Positions 45,215 to 57,536 of a stretch of DNA of 64,000 bases are shown here, piece after piece; positions within the stretch are counted from its first letter, which is position 1; every line of letters begins with the position of its first letter. The DNA is taken from NCBI GenBank assembly GCA_963920705.1, contig OY987233.1:2160001-2224000 (forward strand), given 5' to 3'. Both the position numbers and the translations under genes were made by a program. The notes under the pieces were generated by a model. It saw only the letters and a list, made by a program, of their open reading frames with translations, was not told the DNA's origin and made no database searches. The DNA comes from Odiellus spinosus. Its lineage: Eukaryota > Arthropoda > Arachnida > Opiliones > Phalangiidae.

Positions 45215-45575
45215 ACAATTTATAAGTGGAGGAGTAATTATACTCTTTCAGTTGATTATTTAGTTTTACATATAGGTAATGGTTTAGATTGATGTAATGG
45301 TTTATTTTTAGCTGATGTTTTCTTTTAGAATATTGTTTAGATAGGCAATGGTTTATTTTTAGCTGATGTTTTCTTTTAGAATATTGTTTAGATATAGTTA
45401 ATGGTTTATTTTGGATCATGTTTAGTTTTAGTTGATTTAGGTGATCGTTTAGTGTTAGGTGATCGTTTAGTGTTAGGTTTTCGTTAAGTTTTAAGTGATC
45501 GTTTCGTGTTAGGTGATCATTTCGTGTTAGGGGATCGTTTAGTTTTAGGTGATTGCTTAGTTTTAGTTATTGTTT
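45215..45575. repeat. Two adjacent tandem arrays
   Basis: A unit of about 55-60 bp (GGTTTATTTTTAGCTGATGT, TTTCTTTTAGAATATTGTT) in two to three copies is followed by about seven copies of a 19-21 bp unit (TTAGGTGATCGTTTAGTGT) at 45420-45570. Confidence 0.8.
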
Positions 45576-46238
45576 ATTTTTAAAGTTATAAGGTTAGGTT
45601 AGGCTGAAAAAATTAGTAACATATTAGGTGCGTGAAATTAGTATTACGGCCCCTGTGGACCGTCTTGTTGCTCAATACTTTGATTACGTTCTGGAAATTC
45701 AAACTCTTACCGGCAATACTAATTATGTGTAAATCTTGTGCAGTCTCTTAGTGTAAAAGCCGCTCAACTACACACAAAACACCATTTCACAGCTACTTTC
45801 ATAAAGCTTTACATTTTTATTAAGGGTTTAACATTTACATATGAAAAGATTTCCGATATCCAAACCATCTTCGTCTTCAAAATGGATCAACGCCAGAAAC
45901 CGATCGGACTTAAATAATGTGCATGGGCCCGGTAAAGTTTGAAAAAAGACGCGATTCCTTCGGTATTCGACCACACCAGCGATTCCGATTTGCTTTTGAA
46001 CAAAATGGGAACCACGGTATATACTATTGGTTTTTAACATAGTAAAAAATACTCGCGAGTTTATAGAAAACATATAGTGCACAAGACGTGGAACATCAAT
46101 CGGAGATAGTGAAAGAAGATGCACATATCACATTTTCTTACGAAGTGGAAGTAGAAACAGAAGGGCACGGGAATAATAGTGAGACAGGAAATGTACACCT
46201 GTTATGTTAAGCGGCGCAGAATTGGGAAAGTCTATTAA
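45576..46238. other. Unassigned; one anonymous - strand frame
   Basis: A 98-codon frame at 45828-46124 (-) has no recognisable motif, no neighbour in common and no signal peptide. I do not call it a gene. Confidence 0.4.
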
Positions 46239-46260
46239 GTACCACGCGATCGCGTGGTAC
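46239..46260. repeat. Perfect 22-bp palindrome
   Basis: GTACCACGCGATCGCGTGGTAC has no spacer and contains CGCGATCGCG. It lies in non-coding sequence. Confidence 0.9.
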
Positions 46261-47218
46261 GTTATCAGTGACTCTGCCGATAAGCTGGGATTTTCTCTCT
46301 AAGTTGTGTCGAGGGGAGAACAACGAGGATGATGATGATGATCGTTCGCTGTCAGTCAATTTAACATTGGTAACGCCCATCGAGCATAGCTCAAGGTAAA
46401 GCTAATTTTAATAACTGGAAGCATGAAATGCGCCGACTCTCAAGGAACCTCCTACTACTCTCAAGGAACCTCCTACTCCTTGAATAAGACATCCTTGGTA
46501 TGATATAAACGGGACCCTACTCCTGGTTGTAGAAACTCCGCGGGTTTGAAACCAATTCAGACGAGACCCTAGGTTTGTACGCGTTGAAATTCCGTCTGGC
46601 TCTACCTCCAGCCAATGAACATCCTGGCTATACATCCAGGTTGAAAATGCACTTCACGCTGAAAGGCGACCTACGCATCCGCTCTCTACATTCATTCTGA
46701 GATTGAGAAAAAACGCTCCCTTTATACTCGCTGAATTCACGAGGTGAACTTAGCTACTAAAAAGTGTCGCTTAAAACAGTATTTCACGATTTTTTAAACC
46801 GTATACTACCTTATTTCCCTTCTTATTGTTTTATTTTCCCTACTTTAGTGTTGGATTTTAATTGATGGCAGGTTTTGGTTGACCATTTCGACTTAAATAT
46901 ATATGAAACGGAGTTTTAAGGCGCAAAGGCTTACGGTCTTCGTTTTAAATGCGCTATTCTAAACGGGCCATTGCCAGCCTCAGGCTCCCGAGTCCCGTCG
47001 CCCGTCTGAGAGAGAGATTATTTTGCCGCTCGCTCCCAGGGTAAATATTCTATTTTAAATTATTACTCAATAGTGGAGTCTATTACTGAAGATATAAAAT
47101 GTTTTTTACATCGAACTCAAATATAGAACGCCAACCATGTCGTACAAACAACTAAATTTCAAGTATATCTTAACCTTGGTAAATAATATTATAATATAAT
47201 GAAGGGGCCTTAATAGAA
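46261..47218. other. No gene recognised
   Basis: A short GGAACCTCCTACT duplication near 46440-46475, otherwise nothing supported. Confidence 0.45.
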
Positions 47219-47575
47219 GTGTCTATTTTGGCCGGTTTTTCGGGCGTCGGCCATAACCCGCCAAAATAGCGCCCTCTTGGCTGTTAACTATTTTGGCCGG
47301 GTTTTCGGGCCTCTTAAATTCGCCGACTGAAATTTCAATATTAAGTTAGGTAAGGTTAGGTTAGTAAGAGGCCCGAAAAACCGGCCAAAATAATCAACAG
47401 CCAAGAGGGCGCTATTTTGGCGTGTTATGGCCGACGCCTGTAAAAACGGCCAAAATAGCCGAGTCTCGGCTCGGGGCTATTTTGGCCGGTTTTTCGGGGC
47501 AAAATAGAGCCCGCTCAGCAAAGAGCTATTTTGGCCCGAAAAACCGGCCAAAATAGACGCGGCCAAAAAATTATA
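47219..47575. mobile_element. Hairpin of TATTTTGGCCGG motifs
   Basis: 47221-47319 is inverted at about 47362-47460 almost base for base: TATTTTGGCCGGTTTTTCGG, GTCGGCCATAAC, GCGCCCTCTTGGCTGTT. The centre holds TTAGG-like words. To the right (47460-47575) the same motif continues in both orientations. No coding. Confidence 0.85.
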
Positions 47576-48738
47576 CATAGTATTCACGCCTGGGCGGATC
47601 TTAGGTTTTCCCCTCTTACTAACAGGGGGGTTGGAATTTCAAACTGTTTGGCGGTAAATCATGAACTCTCTCGGCATTTGGGTGGTCAAGTATTGTGTGG
47701 TTTTTAAGGCGCTTTTGCGTATATGATAATTTACATATTATTTAAAGTAAGTTTGACCTTAATATTGCGTGTTAAACCAACGTTGAATAAGGTTCGCGGA
47801 AATATATTCTTCGGCGAGGCAGTGATCGAAATCATCGCCCGTTTTAAGACGCCTTAGTAAGCCTAGGCTCCTTGTTCTCGCCGCGAGACTCTCTCGCGCT
47901 TATTCCGTTCCCACCCAAGGCTGTCTCGGCGAGTCGGCGTCGCCCGCCTTGACGAAAAACGAAGAGAGGAGAGAGGGTCGCCGCTCTCCGTAGTCGTTGA
48001 GCGACGGGCGATAGGCTTACGCGTAACGGAAAAAGCACGAGTGCCGGGAGCTCGAGACCAGGGAGCCTAGGCCTACAAACGCGGAAGGCCCCGAGCGAAG
48101 TGAAATTTGGTGATACCACGGGTGGAAAATTCGACGAAAAAGTATTAAGAAAGCCGCGGAAGGCAACAGAAAAACCAAGCGTAGCAGCCTAATAGCAGAC
48201 GAAAAAATAGATCCCAACGACGTTTTATAACAGACCGCGCCATCTATACCAAATTTTATATCACTTTTTAATTTTAACTTTGATTAATTTATATATATAT
48301 ATATATATTTAATCGTTTCGGGGCCCAATAATTGTTTATATAATTAAATATAATTTAATTCCTTATTATTATTAGTCGGTAACGCCATCTGTTGAGATGA
48401 TTCATCATAAAATTTGTAATTCAATGGCGTAAGCCCCTGCAAGTTGGTTTATGAGTATGAACATTCCGAATTCGTCAATACGGTATAGCAGTAGTAGCAT
48501 ACCGAAAAATGACCACCCAAATGGTTTCCGAGTTTAACCATTAAAATCTTTTCAAAGTAGAGAAGAGACTTTGTTCTGTGTTTCAAAGTTTAAAACCCAG
48601 TTCGTGATATATGTTAAAAATTCTTCTTATTAAACAAGATGGTGTTTAATAAATCTTCTAGATTACATCTTTTTTACTCGTTTTTAGTCACACCAATTTC
48701 AATTGGTGTAGGCTCTAACTATATACCGTACTGTCTGA
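47576..48738. other. No gene; GC-rich block 47840-48230
   Basis: The GC-rich block has AGCCTAGGCTCC at 47860 and its inverse GGAGCCTAGGC at 48060. Open frames there look like composition artefacts. (TA)n at about 48290-48308. Confidence 0.45.
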
Positions 48739-48962
48739 AGTGAAATTTTAAAACTTTTACATGAAAAATTTTAAACTTTTACATGAAAAATTTTAAACTT
48801 TTACATGAAAAATTTTAAACTTTTACATGAAATATTTTAAATTTTTACATGAAATATTTTAAACTTTTACATCAAATATTTTAAACTTTTACATGAAATA
48901 TTTTAAACTTTTACATGAAATATTTTAAACTTTTACATGAAATATTTTAAACTTTTACATGA
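48739..48962. repeat. 22-bp tandem repeat, ten copies
   Basis: TTTTAAACTTTTACATGAAAAA and the variant with GAAATA. The first four copies have AAAAA, the rest AATAT, indicating expansion of two variants. Confidence 0.93.
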
Positions 48963-49180
48963 CAAATGCCTCTATCCAGCATTATCTTAATTGGTGTGCC
49001 TTATTATGGGGTTGACCATGTTGTTTATATTAAAATAAGTCGCTCCCTTTTCATTTTCAAACAGACATCTGAGCTTTTTAGTGAGATATTGAGGCGGGTA
49101 TTCGTTTTGGTGTACGAACAAAGACCATTTAATCATTTTTGTGTGATTTTTATCACAATAGTTACCTCAAAGGGGCAGAT

Positions 49181-50170
49181 ATTATAAAAAAAAACAGTTG
49201 GGCGGATGCCCATCTAGAATGGAAGGCTATCAGTGACAGATATTACAATTCAGAATGGACAGATATAATTTTTTATTACTTCCCAGAATGGACAGATATA
49301 ATTTTTTATTGCAACTCAGAATGGGCAAATATAATTTATTACAACTCGGAATGGACAGATATTATTTATTATAACTCGGAATGGGCAGATATAATTTATT
49401 ACAACTGAAATGGACAAATTTCCCTTTTAAATAACTGCAATTAAGCCAAACCTCTCGCGGATAACTCTGCCCTTTATACGAAACATTTTCATTGAAAAAT
49501 CAAACATTTGACGTTAAAAATGTGTAGTAAAATAATTTCTATTTATTTCATAAATGTTAATTTTATATTAATAATTAAGAAAATAACGTACACTAAATAT
49601 AAATGCTATAGGCGCAATAAATAGGTTACAAATGTTATATAATATTTCATAGTTCCTTTCGAATTGCAGTGTTTCTCATTGAAAAATAAATCATTTGACG
49701 CAATAATGTGTAGTTAAAATAATTTAAATATTTATATCACCATTGTTAATTTATTATTTATAATTAAGAAAATAACGTATACTAAATATAAATACTACAG
49801 GCACAATAAATAAGTTACACTGTTTATATTCCAACAAATATTGCATACCTCCCTTCCAATTCCACAGTTTCGTATAAAGGGCAGAGTTATCCGCGAGAGG
49901 TTTGGCTTAATTGCAGTTATTTAAAAGGGAAATTTGTCCATTTCAGTTGTAATAAATTATATCTGCCCATTCCGAGTTATAATAAATAATATCTGTCCAT
50001 TCCGAGTTGTAATAAATTATATTTGCCCATTCTGAGTTGCAATAAAAAATTATATCTGTCCATTCTGGGAAGTAATAAAAAATTATATCTGTCCATTCTG
50101 AATTGTAATATCTGTCACTGATAGCCTTCCATTCTAGATGGGCATCCGCCCAACTGGTTTTTTTTATAAT
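49181..50170. mobile_element. Foldback element, 304-bp arms with 30-bp subrepeats
   Basis: 49181-49484 is the inverse of 49867-50170 with very few differences. Each arm has AACAGTTGGGCGGATGCCC, five units of about 30-33 bp (GAATGGACAGATATAATTTT), then CCAAACCTCTCGCGGATAAC. The 382-bp centre is itself two imperfect direct copies of about 190 bp (ATTTGACG, AATAACGTA(C/T)ACTAAATAT). No ORF beyond those made by the subrepeats. No clear target duplication found. Confidence 0.9.
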
Positions 50171-50639
50171 TACCGATGCTCCGTGTCGAAAGGAAACAAA
50201 CTGATTGTGAATCTAAACTATTGCAGAGGGATCTAGGAAAGTTCGGTGCTGGATAATTGGCTGCCGGAAAATTGACTGCCGGGCTATTGGGTGCACGGAA
50301 AACTCGGTGTTTTAAAAAAAAATATTTTCAGAGTTAATTTTACAATTTCAACAAGTTGGGAAACCAAAATAATACCTCCCCGACAACCACGTGATGTTAA
50401 CTAACCTAACCTTACCTAAAATATTAAAATTTATGGCATTTGTGGAAGACGAAGATTGAAAGCAAAAAGAAATAATATCTCAATTAAACACTAAATATAT
50501 TAAACCAATAATTCAGATCAAAAATATACTTCTTATCAAGATAAATTTGAATGCAAAAGAATCAAACTTAATTGAAAATAAAATTTTGAGAACCAGAGTC
50601 GGAAAAAAATTTGCTGAATAATGAATTAATTTTAATATA

Positions 50640-51435
50640 AATGCGTATCGAGTAAAATAAGCAAGGTCAAGGTTCTTCTTTTAAAACCATATAATAATTT
50701 TGAAGGCTCTAGAGTATTTGCAGACCAAGTAACGCCAATAGGCAAAATATTACATCACATTGAACCTATATGCATTTCTTCAGTATACCAACACAACCCT
50801 AAATAATTCTCTACTTAAAACCAAACCTAACTAGAGAAAAAAAGGAAAATAAATAAGATATAACCACATAGATTTCAAGATAAATAATCCAGTCCATAAT
50901 TCAGTATTAAAACAAAAAAATCAGAATTAAGACAACTGAAATTAGCAATCTTTGGTAATATGTAAAATAGCCCTTACACGAACAATTTAAGTAAAGCAAA
51001 TTATCAAATAAACGCCAAATAAGTCAATTAATTAAAATGAAAAATATTAATCTTACCACTACCAAATAGCGGGCAGAAAACACAGACATCAAGATAACAT
51101 TAGCAAAATAAATTTTAAACACCGATAATCCTGAGAACTAGATTCTACAAAATCTTCCTAAATAATAAATTTATTTTAATCTAAAAAATATAAAATCTTA
51201 AAAAATATATATATATATACAAATAACATATTGATAAACCAATTAAATTTAGATGCGAAAAACATTTAATCTCGATATGAGATTAAATACACAAGGTCAA
51301 GGTTCTTCTTTTAAAACCATATCAGAATTTTGACGGTTGTAGAGTATTTGTAGACCAAGTAACGTGAAAAGGCAAAATGTTATATCACATTGAACCTATA
51401 CATGGCTTCAGTATACAACACAACCCTAATAAACC
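50640..51435. repeat. Diverged direct repeat, spacing about 610 bp
   Basis: Both copies contain CAAGGTCAAGGTTCTTCTTT, AGACCAAGTAACG, ATATCACATTGAACC-like and CTTCAGTATAC words in the same order (50670-50800 and 51290-51425). Confidence 0.75.
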
Positions 51436-51653
51436 TATCAATAAACAACTAACGCATTGGCTTTCCGTATATCAGGTTAAACTAAAAATTACGATGTAAA
51501 ATTTCGCTAATTTGCGCTATTCGGTCTACATATACTCTACTTGTCTGTACAGAATGTTTTAAGTAACCTTTTTTTAAGTTAACCTTCTTTGTGGATTAAG
51601 GCTGTGAGTGAAGAATAAAATAATTCTTTTAAGGCAGGACAGACCAGAGTAAA

Positions 51654-53090
51654 ATTATATCAAAAATGTCTTTGCGAACAAAGACCCAGAAGGACATGTT
51701 ATGGCCTTGAATGTCTGAAGTGACAGATATTTAATTTTCTTTTAAAACATTAAATTTAAATACAATTAAATTTTCTTTTAAAACATGAAATTTAAATACA
51801 ATTAGATTTTCTTTTAAAACAAAATTTAAATATAATCACAATCTGGCACGATTTAGAGTTTCAAATTTCAATACAACTGATTTTATTCACTCGGAAATAT
51901 TTAAGAAAAACATAACAGACGATTTTCTCCCATTGACGCTTAACATTAAATTTCGCTTAATTATTTTTCAGGGAAAACGTGTATTGAACTGTTATTTTTC
52001 AGTATAACGCGAGTCCACTTTATGTTTTCTTAGTTTAACCCGAATTTCCACGACTCGCGATTGAACGGATCGTTAAAAATACTCGCCGGTTTATTGGAAT
52101 GGGTATATGATAAAGGGAAATGTGTTTTTTAAAGCCCGTTTAAAGTCACCTTCTTTTCTAGCTTAGCAGACGACGCAAACCATAACAATTTGTACTTTCA
52201 AAGCTATATTGCGCGCGCAAGCGGAGAGAATTTCAAAGCGACGAATTTTAGAGCGGATAAGCTTTTTAAATAAATTGTAATACTTTCATTTTTCTTTTCA
52301 TTAAAACCGTACAATTAAAATGATGATTTCCATAAGGGACCACTATTTAGTTATTAGGAGTTATAAAAAAAACATCCATGAATTAGGTTTGTTCGTTTGC
52401 AACCCAAGTTAAAAATTAAAATATGGTGAATTTTTATTCCCTTTAAATTCCTTGTATAAGCATCCGTAAGCTAACATGAACGAATTGCCTCGACTAAAGT
52501 CGAGGAGTTGTAATAAAACATTATCCATGGATTAGGTATGTTCGTTTGCAACCTAGATTAAAAATTAAAATAAGGGGAATTTTTTTCCCTTTAAATTCCT
52601 TGATAAGCATTCATAAGCTAACATGAACGAGAACGAATTGCCTCGACTAAAGTCGAAGAGTTATAATAAAGCATTATCCATAGAAAACATTATCCATAGA
52701 AAACATTATCCAATTAAGGTATGAGATCAGATCATAGAACTTTGAGTCTATGCCTAAAGCCAAAGCTAAATTAAGTATATTTTTCTATCGAAATTTAATG
52801 TTAAGCGTCAATGGGAGAAAATCGTCTGTTATGTTTTTCTTAAATATTTCCGAGTGAATAAAATCAGTTGTATTGAAATTTGAAACTCTAAATCGTGCCA
52901 GATTGTGATTATATTTAAATTTCGTTTTAAAAGAAAATCTAATTGTATTTAAATTTCATGTTTTAAAAGAAAATTTAATTGTATTTAAATTTAATGTTTT
53001 AAAAGAAAATTAAATATCTGTCACTTCAGACATTCAAGGCCATAACATGTCCTTCTGGGTCTTTGTTCGCAAAGACATTTTTGATATAAT
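51654..53090. mobile_element. Foldback element, 302-bp arms
   Basis: 51654-51955 is the inverse of 52789-53090. Arms hold ATTATATCAAAAATGTCTTT, TCTGAAGTGACAGATATT, three units of TTTTCTTTTAAAACAT..AAATTTAAATACAATT, and GAGAAAATCGTCTG. The centre (51956-52788) has a 150-bp direct duplication (52381-52680) with CCTCGACTAAAGTCGAGG. No ORF. It lies inside satellite element copy B. Confidence 0.88.
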
Positions 53091-53154
53091 ATCTGTCACT
53101 TCAGTCTAACACGAAAGTGTTAACTTCTATATTAAAAGACTAGCCCTTTAAAAA

Positions 53155-55110
53155 GTGATTCAGTCAAATCTCTACATTTTTACCATTGCCCTTTAAACCC
53201 AATTAAAATTAATTTTTTCATAATTTTTGATGTTAATAGCTGCGGCAGCCGCACTTGATTCAGTCAAATCTCTACATTTTTACCATTGCCCTTTAATCCC
53301 AATTAAAAAAAAATTTTACATTATTTTTGATGTTAATAGCTGGGGCAGCCTCACTTGATTCAGTCAGATCTCTACATTTTTACCATTGCCCTTTAATCCC
53401 AATTAAAATTAATTTTTACATTATTTTTGATGTTAATAGCTGGGGGAGCCGCACTTGATTCAGTCAAATCTCTACATTTTTACCATTGCCCTTTAATTCC
53501 AATTAAAAAAAATTTTTACATTATTTTTGATGTTAATAGCTGGGGGAGCCGCACTTGATTCAGTCAAATCTCTACATTTTTACCATTGCCCTTTAATCCC
53601 AATTAAAATTAATTTTTACATTATTTTTGATGTTAATAGCTGGGGCAGACGCACTTGATTCAGTCAAATCTCTACATTTTTACCAGTGCCTCTTAATCCC
53701 AATTAAAATTAATTTTTTCATTATTTTTGATGTTAACAGCTGGGGCAGCCGCACTTGATTCAGTCAGATCTCTACATTTTTACCATTGCCCTTTAAACCC
53801 AATTAAAATTAATTATTTCACAATTTTTTATGTTAATAGCTGGGGCAGCCTCACTTGATTCAGTCAAATTTCTACATTTTTACCAGTGCCCTTTAATCCC
53901 AATTAAAATTTATTTTTTCATTATTTTTGATGTTAATAGCTGGGGCAGCCGCACTTGATTCAGTCAGATCTCTACATTTTTACCATTGCCCTTTAAACCC
54001 AATTAAAATTAATTATTTCACAATTTTTGATGTTAATAGCTGGGGCAGCCTCACTTGATTCAGTCAAATTTCTACATTTTTACCAGTGCCCTTTAATCCC
54101 AATTAAAATTTATTTTTTCATTATTTTTGATGTTAATAGCTGGGGCAGCCTCACTTGATTCAGTCAAACCTCTACATTTTTACCAGTGCCCTTTAATCCC
54201 AATTAAAATTAATTTTTACATTATTTTTGATGTTAATAGCTGGGGCAGCCGCACTTGATTCAGTCAGATCTCTACATTTGTACCATTGCCCTTTAAACCC
54301 AATTAAAATTAATTTTTTCATAATTTTTGATGTTAATAGCTGGGGCAGCCGCACTTGATTTAGTCAAATTTCTACATTTTTACCATTGCCCTTTAAACCT
54401 AATTAAACTAAATTTTTTCATAATTTTTGATGTTAATAGCTGCGGCAGCCGCACTTGATTTAGTCAAATTTCTACATTTTTACCATTGCCCTTTAAACCC
54501 AATTAAAATTAATTTTTTCATAATTTTTGATGTTAATGGCTGGGGCAGCCGCACTTGATTTAGTCAAATTTCTACATTTTTACCATTGCCCTTTAAACCC
54601 AATTAAAATTAATTTTTTCATAATTTTTGATGTTAATAGCTGGGGCAGCCTCACTTGATTCAGTCAGATCTCTACATTTTCCCCATTGCCCTTTAAACCC
54701 AATTAAAATTAATTTTTTCATCAATTTTGATGTTAATACCTCCGACAGCCGCACCGAAATCATTATATTTTCCCCATTGCCCTTTATACCAAATTTAAAT
54801 TAAATTTTTCATCAATTTTGATGTTAATACCTCCGACAGCTGCAGTGAAATCTTTATATTTTCCCCATTGCCCTTTAAACCAAATTTAAATTAATTATTT
54901 CAGCAATTTTGATGTTAATACCTCCGACAGCCGCAATGAAATCTTTATATTTTCCCCATTGCCCTTTAAACCAAATTTAAATTAATTATTTCAGCAATTT
55001 TGATGTTAATACCTCCGACAGCCGCAGCGAAATCTTTATATTTTCCCCATTGACCTTTAAACCAAATTCCAATTAATTTTTTCATTATTTTTGATGTTAA
55101 TACCTTCCTT
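53155..55110. repeat. Satellite array: 100-bp units then 91-bp units
   Basis: About 16 units at exactly 100-bp spacing (CAGTCAAATC at 53161, 53261, and so on, to about 54720) containing CTTGATTCAGTCAAATC, CCATTGCCCTTTAA and TTGATGTTAATAGCTGGGG. Then four units at exactly 91-bp spacing (CCTCCGACAG at 54739, 54830, 54921, 55012) that match copy A near 37.8 kb better than the 100-bp units. Confidence 0.95.
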
Positions 55111-55972
55111 ATTGCCGTTCGGAATGGCAAGTCGTTCGGAATTTCACTCATTTTTAAAAAGGAGAGTACTTTTAAGGCGGAGAAATTGAAAATTAATGTT
55201 ATTATATGGGATTTAGATTTTTTGCAAGAGACTTACCTTTCAGATTTATTTTCTAATGCTTCCAAATATTTTACAGGCTTTATTTTAAGACTAATAAACG
55301 GCAAAAATATGAAGAAGGAGAAATTAAGTCATTAGAGTTCAATACCCATAGCCTCCAAATCAAGCGCGCGCGCTCGTGCTCGTGATTTTAAAAAGCCATA
55401 TAAAACCTAAGCCTAATTTGTCAAATTAGGCTTAGGTTTTTGGCGAATCTATTTCTCCGCCTTGTTGTTCCCTCCGTTTTCATAAATAGATTGTGGGCCA
55501 TCTAATTGGTGTAAAATTATGAAATTAGTCTTAAAATAAAGCTCGAATCTTAATTCATACCACACGGAAAATCCAAGTCTGAAAAATATCCGGAAGTATT
55601 AGAAAATAAATCTGAAAGGTAAGCCACTTTCAAAAAACCAAATCCCATAGAATAACATTACGATTTGGCCATGCGCGAAACCAGCTAAGTACCAAAAAAA
55701 GGGTCAACTTTAGAATTAATTTTAAAATACTTAGACTTAATATTTTTAAATGAAACTTGAAAAGTTCAACATTCGAACCTTGCTCTACCATTTAAAAGTG
55801 ATTATATCCGTAACAAATAATTCCTCTTTTAGTTCTGTCAATCACTGGACTTGTCCTCGAAAGAGTCGATTTTAATGTTATTCTATGGGAGAATGGAGCG
55901 TTTTGATTGGCTAGAGACTGAATTTTTTAGGAAATCAAAATAGCATTACAGATGATGATGGGCCCAATACAT

Positions 55973-55990
55973 AGAACCCTACCGGGTTCT
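55973..55990. other. Terminal hairpin of element copy B
   Basis: AGAACCC-TACC-GGGTTCT, a 7-bp stem with a 4-nt loop. Against 38944-38961 two stem pairs have changed on both sides (T-A to A-T, G-C to C-G), so pairing is kept. Confidence 0.7.
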
Positions 55991-56448
55991 AAGAATTACA
56001 CCAAGTTGGGAAACAACGTCATATGACGACAAACTAACTAAAATATTTTTCAAAATATTTAAGGCCTGGTTCATCGCGCGAAGTTTGTACAACTTAAAGC
56101 AAGTTCGCAAATCGAACAAGTACTCTAGTGAACTAATTGCAGACCGGAAGTGTGTGGCGGCTTATTGAACTTGCCTACCTTAATTACCGTATAGCCTATC
56201 CTAGTAGTAGGAATGGGGCTGCTATTGAGTAGTTGTCCATTTATTAAAGTCTGGGTCTATACTCTATAGCACATCCTAGTCGCGGGACTCAAATACATTT
56301 ATAAATTATACAAAAATGTTGTTTTGCTTCGCACTTCAAAAAAGTGCATTTATAGGTAAGAATTTCAAACCCGTGAAGGGACAGAAATTATAAATTCACA
56401 GTGAAAGAAATATGAAAGTCACAGTCTAAGAAATCATAAAGCTATAAT

Positions 56449-56986
56449 TATAATAATTAATATGAATAAAAAATTTACAAAAAAATGACGTATAAATTCG
56501 GCCTATCGAAACTTTTACTTATGTAGATTTAATGATTAGAAACTTTATAAAGAGGCGAATGTTTCCTTTTACTAACTGAAAACTGCAACCATCGCCATTC
56601 GATATCACCACTCTAGAGTCTAGGAGAAGGGAAAAGTAAGAGTCAACTAAACTTTAGTAGCTGTCAGATGACGATAACACGCGAGTAAAGGTTTGTTAGT
56701 GTATTCCCCGTGGTGTTTAAAAATCAAAAGTCTCATCTAAACAGCAACCCCTCTTAAGATAATATAATTCTCCACCCTAACAACTAAACATTTTAAAAAC
56801 GCGGGCAGGAACTATTTGGTATTATGCTATTCTACCTTTCCACGCATAGATGGCTTTTAGTTACCCTTACCAAGAGTGAATTCTACAACAGAATGATTTC
56901 TGCATAATTAAAAGTTTCGATAGGCCGAATTTATACGTCATTTTTTTGTAAATTGTTTATTCATATTAATTATTATAAGTAGGGTA
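56449..56986. mobile_element. MITE inserted in the left outer arm
   Basis: Arms of about 69 bp (AATTAATATGAATAAA, ATGACGTATAAATTCGGCCT, ATCGAAACTTTTA) at 56449-56517 and inverted at 56918-56986. The uninterrupted arm at 63455-63485 shows the insertion point. A single arm also occurs at 30541-30590. Confidence 0.8.
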
Positions 56987-56999
56987 TAAAGGGGGAAAC

Positions 57000-57420
57000 C
57001 AGGACAGCCTGCCGCTATTCATTTAACATAGCGGCAGCCTGCCGCTATTCATTTAACATAGCGGCAGCCTGCCGCTATTCTTTAACATAGCGGCACCCTG
57101 CCGCTATACTTTAACATAGCGGCACCCTGCCGCTATACTTTAACATAGCGGCACCAGCCGTCTCTATATCCAGGACAGCCCGCTGCCATTCATTTAACAT
57201 GGCGGCACCAGCCGTCTCTATATCCAGGACAGCCCGCTGCCATTCATTTAACATGGCGGCAACCTGCTGCTATACTTTTACATAGCGGAAGCCTGCCGCA
57301 GCAGCGGCAGGCTCTATATCCAGGACAGCCCGCTGCCATTCATTTAACATGACGGAAACCTGTTGCTATACTTTTACATAGCGGCAGCCTACCGCAGCAG
57401 CTTCCTATCTTCTGTGTGTA
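57000..57420. repeat. Inner arm subrepeats, left
   Basis: About a dozen AGCGGCA.CCTGCCGCTAT.C.TTTAACAT units of 28-30 bp, later joined into a unit of about 85-110 bp with TCTATATCCAGGACAGCCCG. Inverse of 63338-63455 but expanded. Confidence 0.9.
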
Positions 57421-57536
57421 TTGAACATCTAGTTTCTTAAGATTATTACGTAATCATCACGTGACTTTTGGTAGTTTTACTTTATACGTCATATCCTTCA
57501 AGGAAATCGGAAACTACTTTTTCATTCTCTATGATT

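Larger units (their letters stand above)
50347..55995. mobile_element. Satellite-bearing element, copy B (with a nested foldback)
   Basis: Begins ACAAGTTGGGAAACCAAAAT like copy A and contains diverged direct repeats (50640-50800 and 51255-51435). It is interrupted by the foldback 51654-53090. It carries the satellite 53155-55110, then inverted arms (about 55190-55330 and 55510-55670) and the AACCTAAGCCTAATTT hairpin (55406-55440), ending just after the hairpin 55973-55990. The segment 55430-55990 is a clear relative of 38440-38965. No coding. Ends are inferred by comparison with copy A. Confidence 0.55.

Noticed and set aside
47844-48217. GC-rich host exon
   Set aside because: Open frames exist on the - strand but show no conserved motif or convincing splice sites; the block has short inverted ends instead.
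50430-51480. Nuclear copy of mitochondrial DNA
   Set aside because: The AT-rich repeats suggested it, but no mitochondrial protein or rRNA/tRNA motif could be recognised.
53155-55110. CRISPR-like regular array
   Set aside because: Units are 100 bp and contiguous without unique spacers, in eukaryotic sequence; it is a satellite.
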